In this document: positions 1 through 8,256 of the stretch, piece after piece | Layout: every line of letters begins with the position of its first letter | How positions within the stretch are numbered: position 1 is the stretch's first letter | Origin: Bradyrhizobium barranii subsp. apii | Lineage (GTDB): Bacteria; Pseudomonadota; Alphaproteobacteria; Rhizobiales; Xanthobacteraceae | NCBI RefSeq assembly: GCF_011516635.5 | Contig: NZ_CP096255.1 | Coordinates: forward strand, 4,276,501 to 4,340,500 | Reading direction: 5' to 3' | Length of the DNA: 64,000 bases | The notes under the pieces: model-generated | Databases searched by the model: none | Told to the model about the DNA's origin: nothing | What the model saw: only the letters and a program-made list of their open reading frames with translations | Position numbers and translations under genes: made by a program

Positions 1-22
1 CCGTATTGACCGTTTCGCTCAT
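1..22 (-). CDS. Start of a gene running off the left edge
   Basis: Only the first seven codons (MSETVNT) are inside the window. The ATG overlaps the TGA stop of the aminotransferase gene in an ATGA arrangement, which indicates translational coupling and a shared operon with the nucleotidyltransferase and aminotransferase. The product cannot be recognised from seven residues. Confidence 0.55.
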
Positions 23-1158
23 GCCTGTTCGACCTCCGCGGGACAGGTTACCCGAAGTCCATCCGCGAGGCTGTCTGCCACGTGATCGACGTCGGCGGGA
101 GTCATCGCGGGATGGAGCGGCAAGGTGAGCTCACGTCCGCAAAAATCCTCAGTGTTGGGTAGGCTGATGCCCGGATACTGGTCCTGGTAGAACGTCAACC
201 GATGCACCGGCGGATAGTGAATGGTCGTCTGAACGCCGCGCTTGCTGAGCTGCTCGATCAGGGGCTGCCGCGCGCTTGCCGCGGGGAGAAGAACCGGCAT
301 GAGATGGTGGGCCGATACCCACGACGCGTTGAATGGCACCAGGACCGAAGGGCAACGCTCGGCGAGCCGCCGCCGATAGTGCAGCGACAGATGCCGCCTG
401 GCGTCGTTCCAACCTGCCAACTTACGCAGCTGCACCAGGCCGACCGCGGCGCGCAACTCGTCCATGCGGTAGTTGAATCCAAGAAGCGTCACGTCGTATT
501 CGGGGCTGCGGCTGACGAGGCGCTGGCGCGTGTTGGTGGTCATGCCATGCGACCTGGCGCGCTTGATCATGTCGTTCAAGATCCGGTGACGCGTTATGAT
601 TGCGCCGCCTTCAGCAGTCGTCATGTTCTTGTTGCCGTAGAAGGAAAATGCGGCTGCATCGCCAAACGTGCCGACCCCCTTGACGCCGGGCGCATGCGCG
701 GCGTCCTCGATCAGGAGCAGACCCTTGCTGCGAGCGAAGGCCTGCCACTCGTCTCGATCAGCGAGGTAGCCCCCAAAATGCATGAGGATCACCGCTTTCG
801 TCCGCGAAGTGCACTTGCGGAGCGCATCGGCCGCGGACATCAGGGGAACTGCCCCGGATTGGACATCGACGAACACGGGCCGTGCTCCGACGTAGAGCAC
901 GGCATTGGCCGTGGCAACGAACGTGAGAGATGGAACGAGGACTTCATCGCCGGGGCCGACGCCGAGCGCATGCAGGATGAGGTGAAGTGCGGCCGTGCAT
1001 GATCCGACTGCAATCGAGTCCTCGGCGCCGTGCATGCGTGCAAACGTTTGCTCGAACTCCCGTACGCGATCCCCCATGGTGATCCAGCCGCTATCGATCG
1101 CGGCAACAAGAGCTTCCTTTTCATCAATTCCCAGGGCCGGTTCTGATACCAACAGCAT
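19..1158 (-). CDS. DegT/DnrJ/EryC1/StrS-type sugar aminotransferase
   Basis: This is a PLP-dependent aminotransferase of about 379 residues, the usual length of the family that transaminates keto-sugars bound to a nucleotide. The fold is readable throughout: a VGSCTAALHL glycine/serine-rich segment near the N-terminus, the LIEDAAHA aspartate motif that contacts the PLP ring nitrogen, and SFYGNKNMTTAEGG, whose lysine should form the PLP Schiff base. I chose the second ATG because GGGAAGAGG lies five bases before it; the longer start at 1185 has no such site. It follows the nucleotidyltransferase by 45 bases on the same strand, so the pair probably makes an NDP-amino sugar for the surface glycan. 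The exact sugar cannot be told from sequence. Confidence 0.93.
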   Translation of the reverse strand: MLLVSEPALGIDEKEALVAAIDSGWITMGDRVREFEQTFARMHGAEDSIAVGSCTAALHLILHALGVGPGDEVLVPSLTFVATANAVLYVGARPVFVDVQSGAVPLMSAADALRKCTSRTKAVILMHFGGYLADRDEWQAFARSKGLLLIEDAAHAPGVKGVGTFGDAAAFSFYGNKNMTTAEGGAIITRHRILNDMIKRARSHGMTTNTRQRLVSRSPEYDVTLLGFNYRMDELRAAVGLVQLRKLAGWNDARRHLSLHYRRRLAERCPSVLVPFNASWVSAHHLMPVLLPAASARQPLIEQLSKRGVQTTIHYPPVHRLTFYQDQYPGISLPNTEDFCGRELTLPLHPAMTPADVDHVADSLADGLRVTCPAEVEQA

Positions 1159-1203
1159 GTGTTCCTCTTCCCGTTCATTCCCCATGCGAAGGGTGACGCT
1201 GCG

Positions 1204-1920
1204 TCACGCAGCCGCAGTTGCGAATGCAGTCGATTGCTCGTCCCACGCAATGTCCTGGGCTTTCAGGAAGTCCTCGACCCGGCCAATGTCGAGCCACAGG
1301 CCAGTGTGCTTGAAGACGTTGACGCGGGCTTCTTCCTCGAGCATCTGGAACATCAGGTCGTCGAATCCGAAGGGGACGCCCGACGGAATGCGCTCGAGGA
1401 CGACCGGATTCATGCAGTAGAGTCCCATGCTGACGAGGTTCGTCAGCTCCGGCTTCTCGCGAAATCCGGTCACGCGTCCATCGATTTCATCAATCACACC
1501 GAAGTCCATCTTCGTGCTCCGAACGGAGGTTCCGATGGTGATGTTGGCGTCTGATTTTCGGTGATTGTGGATCAGCTGGTTCAGGTTCAGGTCTGTCAGG
1601 ACGTCACCGTTGAGGACCAGGAACGGCTCGTTGAGCTGTTCTCGCAGCAATGACAGCGGGCCGATCGTGCCGAGCGGCTCGAGCTCCTGCGTATACGTGA
1701 TCTGCATGTTCCACTGGCTGCCGTCACCACAGACGCTGCGGATCAGATGGCCCAGATAACCGGTGGTGACGAAGACCTCTCCGATCCCGTTCCGTCTCAA
1801 CCATTTGAGAACGAGCTCGAGGACGGGACGGGCGCCGATTGGCATGAGGGGTTTTGGCAAAATGGACGTATGTGGACGAAGTCGAGTTCCTCTGCCGCCG
1901 CACTGAACTACCGCTTTCAT
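1204..1920 (-). CDS. NDP-sugar pyrophosphorylase (nucleotidyltransferase)
   Basis: The protein (about 238 residues) begins with the signature MKAVVQCGGRGTRLRPHT and PKPLMPIGARP, the nucleotide-binding loop and lysine motif of sugar-1-phosphate nucleotidyltransferases; LVLNGDVLTD supplies the metal-binding aspartate. It is a single-domain enzyme without the C-terminal hexapeptide acyltransferase domain found in longer relatives. It should couple a hexose-1-phosphate to a nucleotide; whether GTP, CTP or TTP is used is unclear. The start is set at the ATG five bases after GGAGG, four codons inside the longest frame. It is first in a short operon with the aminotransferase and at least one more gene, and a copy of the locus-wide promoter box lies about 65-105 bases upstream. 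Confidence 0.9.
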   Translation of the reverse strand: MKAVVQCGGRGTRLRPHTSILPKPLMPIGARPVLELVLKWLRRNGIGEVFVTTGYLGHLIRSVCGDGSQWNMQITYTQELEPLGTIGPLSLLREQLNEPFLVLNGDVLTDLNLNQLIHNHRKSDANITIGTSVRSTKMDFGVIDEIDGRVTGFREKPELTNLVSMGLYCMNPVVLERIPSGVPFGFDDLMFQMLEEEARVNVFKHTGLWLDIGRVEDFLKAQDIAWDEQSTAFATAAA

Positions 1921-1983
1921 CTGAACCTCCATGTACTCAAAAAAATACGCATCAAAAAAAACGAGATATGCTTCTCACGGAAA

Positions 1984-2027
1984 AAGGTAGGAGCAAACCA
2001 TGCCTGCGTCTTCGTTCGTTTGCATGA
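1984..2027 (-). promoter_or_regulatory. Locus-wide promoter box, copy A (nucleotidyltransferase operon)
   Basis: Read on the minus strand, TCATGCAAACGAACG is followed by CCTACCTT, with 35 bases from the C of CATGC to the CCTAC. The GATG end of the box is replaced here by GAAG. It lies upstream of the nucleotidyltransferase operon in the same orientation as the other six copies. Confidence 0.6.
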
Positions 2028-2261
2028 GAGCGTTGGAATCGGACGGCAGAGGAATGCCGGCGGGTAGTCCACGCAGTCGTGCAGTCGAGGCGTGCCTCTC
2101 CGGAAGACACGGGATTCGCCTTGACCAAGGGGCTCATGCGGAAGGCTTCGCGAAGGGCGAAAGAACGCCGCACTCGGCGGCCGGGTGAACCCCCGGGGCG
2201 CCAAGCCGCGATCGAGTCACAGGACAGCTCGTTTCCTTTGCTTGCCGAACGCGCCGATCGG

Positions 2262-2540
2262 TCAGGTATCGGCGGCCAAGTTAACCTTGCTGGCGATGTA
2301 GCGTGCCATGCCCCGAATTGAATCGAGATTCTCGGGCAGGATCTCATTGTCGTCGACGGCGATGCCGAAGGTCGTCTCGATGAACCCGACCACCTCGAGC
2401 ACTCCGGTCGAATCGATGATCCCCTGGTCGAGCAGGGACGCGTCGTCGTTCAGCGCCGCGATGTCGCTGATGTAGAAATTCGATGTCAGAAAGGCGCGGA
2501 TCTGCTCCTTGTAGCGGTCGGGTGCCAAGACCAGTGTCAT
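2262..2540 (-). CDS. Acyl carrier protein
   Basis: A 92-residue carrier protein. Ser44 in GIIDSTGVLEV occupies the place of the phosphopantetheine serine (DSL/DST motif), and the four-helix pattern with an acidic second helix is intact to the end. It is the last gene of the operon and follows the AMP ligase by 50 bases; GGAG lies about ten bases before the ATG. Longer in-frame extensions upstream are out-of-frame shadow of the ligase. Inference: the ligase loads an acyl or aminoacyl group onto this carrier, which then delivers it to a sugar or lipid. It is divergent enough from the housekeeping fatty-acid ACP to be a dedicated carrier. Confidence 0.88.
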   Translation of the reverse strand: MTLVLAPDRYKEQIRAFLTSNFYISDIAALNDDASLLDQGIIDSTGVLEVVGFIETTFGIAVDDNEILPENLDSIRGMARYIASKVNLAADT

Positions 2541-2590
2541 TGCGTTGGTGCTCCATATGAAAGCGGGTGCGTCGATTGGTCGTCCACAAG

Positions 2591-4153
2591 CTATCCCGTG
2601 ATGAGCTCTCTCTTGTTGATCTTGCCGGTGTCCGTGCGCGCCAGTTCCGGCACGATAACGACGTACTTGGGGACCATGAAACTCTCGAGGCGCTTGTGAC
2701 ATTCTCGCTGGATCTGCTTGGCGTCGATCGGCCGCACCTGGTCGATGACCACGAAGGCCTTGATCGCGTGGCCGAGCAGATCGTCGGGAACGCCGACGAC
2801 TGCCGCTTCTCTTATGCCGGGAATGTCGAGCAAAGCGCTCTCCACCTCCTTGGGCGCGACCTTCTCGCCGCGTGATTTGATGACTTCGTCGCTCCGGCTG
2901 ACGAAGTACAGATATCCGTCGGCGTCCATCTGACAGTAGTCGCCGGTGTAAAGCACCTGCTCGCCGGGAAGCGGTCCGGGCTTGAGTTTCTTGGCAGTAG
3001 CTTCGGGCTTTCGCCAATAGCCCTTCATGACGGTCGCACCGCGGATCACCAGCTGTCCGGCTATGCCGGCGCCGACCCGTTGATCACGCTCGTCGACGAT
3101 CCACATTTCGGTATTCGGGATGGCAATTCCTACGCTCGACGGCTTCCGATCGAGATCCTCCGGCGGCAGGTAGGTGCAGCGTTTGCATTCGGTAAGACCG
3201 TACATGGAGTAGATGCGGGCGCCGGGGAACGTGTGTCTCAGCTGCGCCAGGTGCCGGACCGGCAGTGTGGCACCGGTGCTTGTCACGTAGCGAATGCTGG
3301 ATAAATCGTAGCTCTTCAACGACTCAAGGTGCAGCAAAGTCGAGAACATCGTCGGCACGCCGGGAAAACCCGTCACTCTCTCTTCCGCAACACGCCGAAG
3401 CGTCTCGGCGGGGAAAGCAAACGAGCGTTCGAGAACAAGGCGTGCTCCGGCGCGTACGGCCATGATCATCTGATACAGGCCGTAGTCGAAGGCGAGTGGC
3501 AGAGCGTTGAGGATGACCTCATCGTCACGGACGTCCAGATACGACGAAACCGACGTACACGCCGTCATCATGTTCCGATGCGTCAGCATCACCCCTTTGG
3601 GCTCGCCGGTCGAGCCCGAGGTGTAGACAATGGCGGCGAGATCGATATCGATGCAGCGGCGCGCTGGTGCCGCGTCGTGCTCGGTGGCCGTTACAGTGCT
3701 CCATCGTACCGCATGCGGCAGCGCGTTCAGATCGGCGTCGTCGATAGGGCCGGACACGATCACGCGGCGCAAGGAAGGGCAATGTCGTGCAGGTTCGCGG
3801 AACGTAGCGTAAAGGCGCGTTTGCGTAATGAGCGCTGTCGGCTGGCAGTCGTTGAGGAGATAGCCGAGCTTGTCGGGTTTCGTGAGAGAGTTGATGAGGC
3901 ATACGATCGCGTTGGCCTTGAGGACGGCCCAGAAACTGACGGCTGCCTCGACGGTGTTGTCGGCAAAGATCATCACACGATCGCCGCGCTCGACGCCGGC
4001 CTCGACCAGGTGGTGCGCGACCGCATTCGACCACGCCTCGAACTGGTCGTAGGTGACCCGATGACCGTCGCATACGAGCGCGACCTTCGCGCCGTTTTGA
4101 TGGGCCGAGTTGATCAGGTAATCGTGCAGGAGCGGCACGGGATTGTTGATCAT
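2591..4153 (-). CDS. AMP-forming acyl ligase (ANL superfamily)
   Basis: A 520-residue adenylate-forming enzyme. The P-loop core motif IVYTSGSTGEPKGVML, the YSMYGLTE adenine-binding motif, YTGDYC, and the C-terminal catalytic lysine in TGKINK are all present, so it should be active. Such enzymes activate a carboxylic acid as the adenylate and pass it to a pantetheine thiol. The start at 4153 has GGGAG eight bases upstream and overlaps the asparagine-synthase stop as ATGA, which rules out the 60-codon extension. The adjacent dedicated ACP suggests the acceptor is the carrier rather than free CoA; the acid used is unknown. Confidence 0.9.
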   Translation of the reverse strand: MINNPVPLLHDYLINSAHQNGAKVALVCDGHRVTYDQFEAWSNAVAHHLVEAGVERGDRVMIFADNTVEAAVSFWAVLKANAIVCLINSLTKPDKLGYLLNDCQPTALITQTRLYATFREPARHCPSLRRVIVSGPIDDADLNALPHAVRWSTVTATEHDAAPARRCIDIDLAAIVYTSGSTGEPKGVMLTHRNMMTACTSVSSYLDVRDDEVILNALPLAFDYGLYQMIMAVRAGARLVLERSFAFPAETLRRVAEERVTGFPGVPTMFSTLLHLESLKSYDLSSIRYVTSTGATLPVRHLAQLRHTFPGARIYSMYGLTECKRCTYLPPEDLDRKPSSVGIAIPNTEMWIVDERDQRVGAGIAGQLVIRGATVMKGYWRKPEATAKKLKPGPLPGEQVLYTGDYCQMDADGYLYFVSRSDEVIKSRGEKVAPKEVESALLDIPGIREAAVVGVPDDLLGHAIKAFVVIDQVRPIDAKQIQRECHKRLESFMVPKYVVIVPELARTDTGKINKRELITG

Positions 4154-6177
4154 GCGTAAACTCCCGGTACGTCCTGGTGGTCGACGTCCACACTGAGCTC
4201 GAGGCGATGCGGTGCTTCCGGCCGGTCCGCGACGAACTGCTGGAACAGGAGCTGAGTGGACAGGACGCCGACGAGCGCCATGTTGTCGAAATTGGACAGG
4301 TCGCCATCGCCGGCGTGTGCATGGGCTTGGCACTTGGTGCGCAGCCGCTCGACCGCCACCGGGTCGAAGATGTTGGCGGCGCGGACGCTTGCGCCTGAGA
4401 GCGCTTCGTCGACATAAGGGGGGGCATCCCTGTCGACGAAGCAGAGCGCATTGGGGGTCCGGTAGGGCTGCTTCTTGCGTGTGACGATCTCTGGTGGAAC
4501 CTGCGACTGTGTGACACGCTTAAGGACGTGCTTCTCGTCGAGGATACGAAGCTTGCAGGCGTCCGGAAGGGAGTTCGCGAGCTCGACGACGTCGTCATCA
4601 AGGAATGGAAAGCGTCCCTCGACCGAGTGCGCCATCAGCATCCGGTCTCCCTGGGAGGAGAGCAGGTATCCGGCCAGGAGCGTCTTGGTCTCGAGGTACT
4701 GATCTTGTGCGAGCGGCGTCCAGCGGGAGAAATCCGGCGGCAGACGATCGAGCAATTCGGTTACCGGGTCGGCTCGCGAGGTCGCCGCGCGCATGTCTTC
4801 GGAGAACAGGCGCTTGATCGCGCTGGTGCTGCGCCAACGCGGAGAGTGAGCAAAGCCGGGCGCACCCGGGGCAGAAATGCCGTGTCCGAAGAACTTTAGC
4901 GCGATGGCCTGCATGTGGACCGGCGATCGCGAGATGTAGGGATAGAGCCGGCTCAGGAGGGCGGCGCGCCGCGTTGAGGCCGGCTGGCGGCCCCAGAAAC
5001 GGCGGATCTTGCCTTCGCGAAACACATCATAGCCGGCGAACATTTCATCTGCGCCTTCGCCGGTCAGCACGACCTTGATGCCGCGCTCGCGTACGAGCTT
5101 CGAGAGCAGGAACAGCGGTGCAGGGGCGGTCCGCAGGATTGGCCGCTCAGTGTGGTAGATGACCTTGGGAAATACCTCGGCGATATCCTGTCGCGAGACC
5201 ATGAGCTCGTGGTGCTCGCTCGCAATCGTGCGTGCCATTAGGTGCTGATAGGAGGTCTCGTCATACTCAGCGTCGGCAAAGCGCACGGAAAACGTCTGGA
5301 AGCGCCTGCCTGCAAACCGGCTTCCCAATGCCGCAACAAGCGAACTGTCGAGACCACCGGAGAGATAGCCTCCCACGGGGACGTCGGACCGCACCATTCG
5401 GAGCGCCGTAGCCGCCTCCAATGCTCTACGCACAGCATCGATCACATCATCATTGCAGCCGGCAGACAAAATGCGATGCTCGTCGGACCGGGTCGCATAG
5501 GACGGAGTCCAGAATGCGCGGTCCCGGACCGCGCCGCGCACGTAACTGCGGACGTGTCCCGGTTCAATTTCCGTGATCCCCTGAAACACGCTTTGCGGCG
5601 GCACGCTACTCCAGAAGGTAAAGGTCTGGTCGATGCCTGCCGGATCGAACGCTCGAGGGATTGCCGGATTTGCCGCGAAGATGGCCTTGATCTCACTGGC
5701 GAAGTAGAGTTGGCCTTGATGGTTGCAGATATAGAGCGGACAGATTCCGGTCCGGTCACGGGACAAGACGAGGCGGCCGGCGGAGGCGTCCCAGATGGCA
5801 AGGGCCCATTGCCCGTTCATCCGTTCGAATGCTGCCTCGCCCCAGGCGCGATAGGCCTGAATCACGACCTCCGTGTCGCTGCGGGTGCGGAAGCGATGGC
5901 CGAGCGAGATCAGCTGCTCGCGCAGCTCGACATAGTTGAAGATCTCGCCGTTGAACACGATCCAGGCGGGCCCGCCGGGATCGGAGAGAGGCTGTTGTCC
6001 GCCCGCTATGTCGATGATCGAGAGCCGGGCGTGCGCCAGGCCCGCGCGTTGGTCCCGGTAGAGGCCTCGCTCGTCTGGCCCGCGATGTGCAAGCGCCCCG
6101 ACCATCCGCAAGAGCGCTCTCCGCGAAGGACTCGGAGCGTTCGCACTCAGCGCCACGATGCCGGCGATGCCGCACAT
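4150..6177 (-). CDS. asnB: Asparagine synthase (glutamine-hydrolysing)-like amidotransferase
   Basis: A 675-residue protein with the N-terminal nucleophile domain starting MCGIAGIV (Cys2 attacks glutamine after Met removal) and the ATP-pyrophosphatase domain with GGYLSGGLDSSLVAAL, the PP-loop. Both catalytic halves look complete. AsnB relatives in polysaccharide loci often amidate a uronic acid or another carboxylate instead of free aspartate. Placed between a NAD-synthetase-like gene (5-base gap) and an AMP ligase (4-base overlap), it is more likely to act on an intermediate of this locus than in amino-acid supply. A weak GAGG lies in the last codons of the preceding gene. Confidence 0.9.
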   Translation of the reverse strand: MCGIAGIVALSANAPSPSRRALLRMVGALAHRGPDERGLYRDQRAGLAHARLSIIDIAGGQQPLSDPGGPAWIVFNGEIFNYVELREQLISLGHRFRTRSDTEVVIQAYRAWGEAAFERMNGQWALAIWDASAGRLVLSRDRTGICPLYICNHQGQLYFASEIKAIFAANPAIPRAFDPAGIDQTFTFWSSVPPQSVFQGITEIEPGHVRSYVRGAVRDRAFWTPSYATRSDEHRILSAGCNDDVIDAVRRALEAATALRMVRSDVPVGGYLSGGLDSSLVAALGSRFAGRRFQTFSVRFADAEYDETSYQHLMARTIASEHHELMVSRQDIAEVFPKVIYHTERPILRTAPAPLFLLSKLVRERGIKVVLTGEGADEMFAGYDVFREGKIRRFWGRQPASTRRAALLSRLYPYISRSPVHMQAIALKFFGHGISAPGAPGFAHSPRWRSTSAIKRLFSEDMRAATSRADPVTELLDRLPPDFSRWTPLAQDQYLETKTLLAGYLLSSQGDRMLMAHSVEGRFPFLDDDVVELANSLPDACKLRILDEKHVLKRVTQSQVPPEIVTRKKQPYRTPNALCFVDRDAPPYVDEALSGASVRAANIFDPVAVERLRTKCQAHAHAGDGDLSNFDNMALVGVLSTQLLFQQFVADRPEAPHRLELSVDVDHQDVPGVYA

Positions 6178-6182
6178 GCCGT

Positions 6183-7193
6183 CTAGTCCTCGATTACCGC
6201 ATCAACGAGTAGAGGCGGGCTGTGAAGATAGCGCGTCGCCCGACGCTTGGAAGTGATGTCCTTGAATACCTTCTGCACCTGCGCTGTGGCCAGACCTACG
6301 GCCTCGGCCACGTTGTCGGCGGAAATGCCGTGGTTGACCGCGTACATGCAAACGTCAGTCAATCGATACGGGGCAGCGAAATAGAACTCCTCCTGGCTCT
6401 GCGGCAGCGAGAATGTGTCGGATGTCGGCGGCCGTCGCCTGATCTCGTCGTCGATGCCAAGGTATTCGGCCAGTTGGTAGACTTGGCTCTTGTAGAGATG
6501 CGCAATCGGCATGACGTCCGCATCCCCGTCACCCTGCTTCACGAAGAAGCCCTGATCGTGCTCGAGCCGGTTTGGCGTACCTATCACGGCATATTTCAGG
6601 CGGTCCGCGTGATAGTACTCGGTCATCTTCCGGACCCGTTGCTTGTAGTTGGTTGCAGCAACGATCTGCAGGTAGACCTCGGGCGGAAGACGCACGGTGG
6701 AGGTTTCGCCGTCCGGGTCTTGTACGGTCAGACGGGTGATGTTGATGCCGGCGCTCTCCGAGCCCGAGCCAAGCACCAGCTTGCACTTCCAGTCGATTCC
6801 ATACTCGGGTACGACGGCTTGGATCGCCTCTCGCTGCCGGCGGTACGCGCCCAATGCTTCGAGCGCCGGTGCGATGTCTTCGACGACCGTCGTGAGGCGC
6901 AGTTGCGTGGCAACGGCCCGGCCGAGTCTCAGCGAATCGGACGACGAATCGCGCTCGGGCATCAGCAGGCCAAGGACCTTCGTATTTCCAAATGCGCGCG
7001 CACAGAGCGCTGCGACCACCGAGCTGTCGATGCCGCCGGAAAGCCCGACGATGGCTCCGCGTCGGCCAAGCACGCCAAGGACACGGTCGCGCAAGAACGC
7101 GACGATGCGCGCGACCTCGGATGGCGCATCCAGGACCAGGGCGTCTTTACTGAACGCGGGTTCGGTTTGGCTGTGTGCTGCTTGCAAGGTCAC
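6183..7193 (-). CDS. NAD-synthetase-like ATP-pyrophosphatase
   Basis: A 336-residue protein of the NadE family, synthetase domain only: there is no N-terminal glutaminase (nitrilase) domain. IVGLSGGIDSSVVAAL is the PP-loop that binds ATP, and the region around VIGTPNRLEHDQGFFVKQGDGDADV matches the NadE active-site segment that grips the second substrate. The start is a GTG preceded by AGAGAGGCGGA and overlaps the thioesterase by 47 bases. Genome pipelines would call it NAD(+) synthase, but a stand-alone copy inside a glycan operon next to AsnB suggests a re-purposed ATP-dependent amidating or adenylating enzyme. That is inference; a true housekeeping role cannot be excluded. Confidence 0.82.
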   Translation of the reverse strand: MTLQAAHSQTEPAFSKDALVLDAPSEVARIVAFLRDRVLGVLGRRGAIVGLSGGIDSSVVAALCARAFGNTKVLGLLMPERDSSSDSLRLGRAVATQLRLTTVVEDIAPALEALGAYRRQREAIQAVVPEYGIDWKCKLVLGSGSESAGINITRLTVQDPDGETSTVRLPPEVYLQIVAATNYKQRVRKMTEYYHADRLKYAVIGTPNRLEHDQGFFVKQGDGDADVMPIAHLYKSQVYQLAEYLGIDDEIRRRPPTSDTFSLPQSQEEFYFAAPYRLTDVCMYAVNHGISADNVAEAVGLATAQVQKVFKDITSKRRATRYLHSPPLLVDAVIED

Positions 7194-8070
7194 TTGAACA
7201 ATCCGCCTCTCTCTGGGGAAACTCGGCCGGTGAGTAGGTTTGCGACAGCGCCTTCTGGACGAGGTGCAAGTTCATCGCGAGGTAGGGCGGCATGACCAGA
7301 TCGGTGTGAGTGCCTGCGCTTGGGACGACATCGATCTGGGCAAACGCACGATCCCATCCCAGAGTTTGCGGCATCTTCTTTCGCTGGCATCGGAACAGAA
7401 CGGCGGAGAACGGCAGCATCGATTTCGGCTCCGCCAACCAGCGGAAGTAGGCCTTCGCGCGCAAGACTTCCTGCAATTCCTGCTTGAGCCTGAACGACGT
7501 GAGATCGAACTGCCCCTTCGCGCGGCGATCGAGCATCCGGGCCAGGTTAGCTTCATGGCCGATCGCAACGGTTGCCTTGGCGAGGGCCCGGCAGACCATC
7601 CGGGGCGCGGTGACCCGGTTGTTGCGGATTCGACGGATCGTGCGGGTCAACGTCTCCCATGCAGAACTGCGCTCGCCCATGAGGCTGGTGTCGAGAATTC
7701 CGAAGAACTTCACCGAGCGGCCGGCGGCAAACATTCGCGTCGCGACCTCGAAGGCGACCGCCCCACCGAGCGAATGACCGAGAAGTCTGATGTGGCCGCG
7801 CGGCTGGATGCGATTGATCTGCTCCACGGCAGCAGCAGCCATATCGCAAACGCTGTCCTGACCCTGCAATATCTTGCCGAGATCCGGGTAGCGGATCGGA
7901 ACGACATGTGCAATTTCGCGTATTGAGGCTGTCAGGGCGGCGAGGCTGGCTCCATAACCAAGTGAGCCGGGCAGTAGGAAAAGCACGGGCGGCGCCGCCG
8001 CCACAATGCACGAGGGCGGAGAAGCCAAATCCTCGCCTGTATCAATCAATGGCCGTAGCTTCATTGGCAT
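7147..8070 (-). CDS. Type II-like thioesterase (alpha/beta hydrolase)
   Basis: An alpha/beta hydrolase of about 307 residues of the thioesterase family that serves polyketide and peptide synthases. VLFLLPGSLGYG gives the oxyanion region, LLGHSLGGAVAFEVA is the G-x-S-x-G nucleophile elbow, and a late histidine in SAGTHTDL fits the catalytic triad. The start at 8070 is chosen because an upstream ATG at 8130 would lie ahead of the predicted promoter; no strong ribosome site marks either choice. It is the first gene of the five-gene operon that ends with the ACP. Likely role: hydrolysing or off-loading the acyl group carried by the ACP. Confidence 0.85.
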   Translation of the reverse strand: MPMKLRPLIDTGEDLASPPSCIVAAAPPVLFLLPGSLGYGASLAALTASIREIAHVVPIRYPDLGKILQGQDSVCDMAAAAVEQINRIQPRGHIRLLGHSLGGAVAFEVATRMFAAGRSVKFFGILDTSLMGERSSAWETLTRTIRRIRNNRVTAPRMVCRALAKATVAIGHEANLARMLDRRAKGQFDLTSFRLKQELQEVLRAKAYFRWLAEPKSMLPFSAVLFRCQRKKMPQTLGWDRAFAQIDVVPSAGTHTDLVMPPYLAMNLHLVQKALSQTYSPAEFPQREADCSSDLASSTQPNRTRVQ

Positions 8071-8095
8071 GCAACCGACTGACCGAGCTCCAAAA

Positions 8096-8142
8096 TTGGA
8101 GTATGAAGACGTTGAAAATCCTCTCATCATTCATTTGCATGA
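8096..8142 (-). promoter_or_regulatory. Locus-wide promoter box, copy B (thioesterase-ACP operon)
   Basis: The minus strand reads TCATGCAAATGAATGATG, a full match to the consensus. The downstream element is CATACT, offset about one base from the CCTAC position of the other copies. The predicted transcript would start about 20 bases before the thioesterase start, so this copy would drive the whole five-gene operon. Confidence 0.62.
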
Positions 8143-8256
8143 AGCACATGGTCGCGCCCAGGAAATTGGTTATTTTCGCTCCAGCGCGTCTGTCGTCCAT
8201 GTGCCGCCTCCTCGAGCGGACGCGAAGTTCGGGGCGTGCTCTTTCGACCCTCTGGG

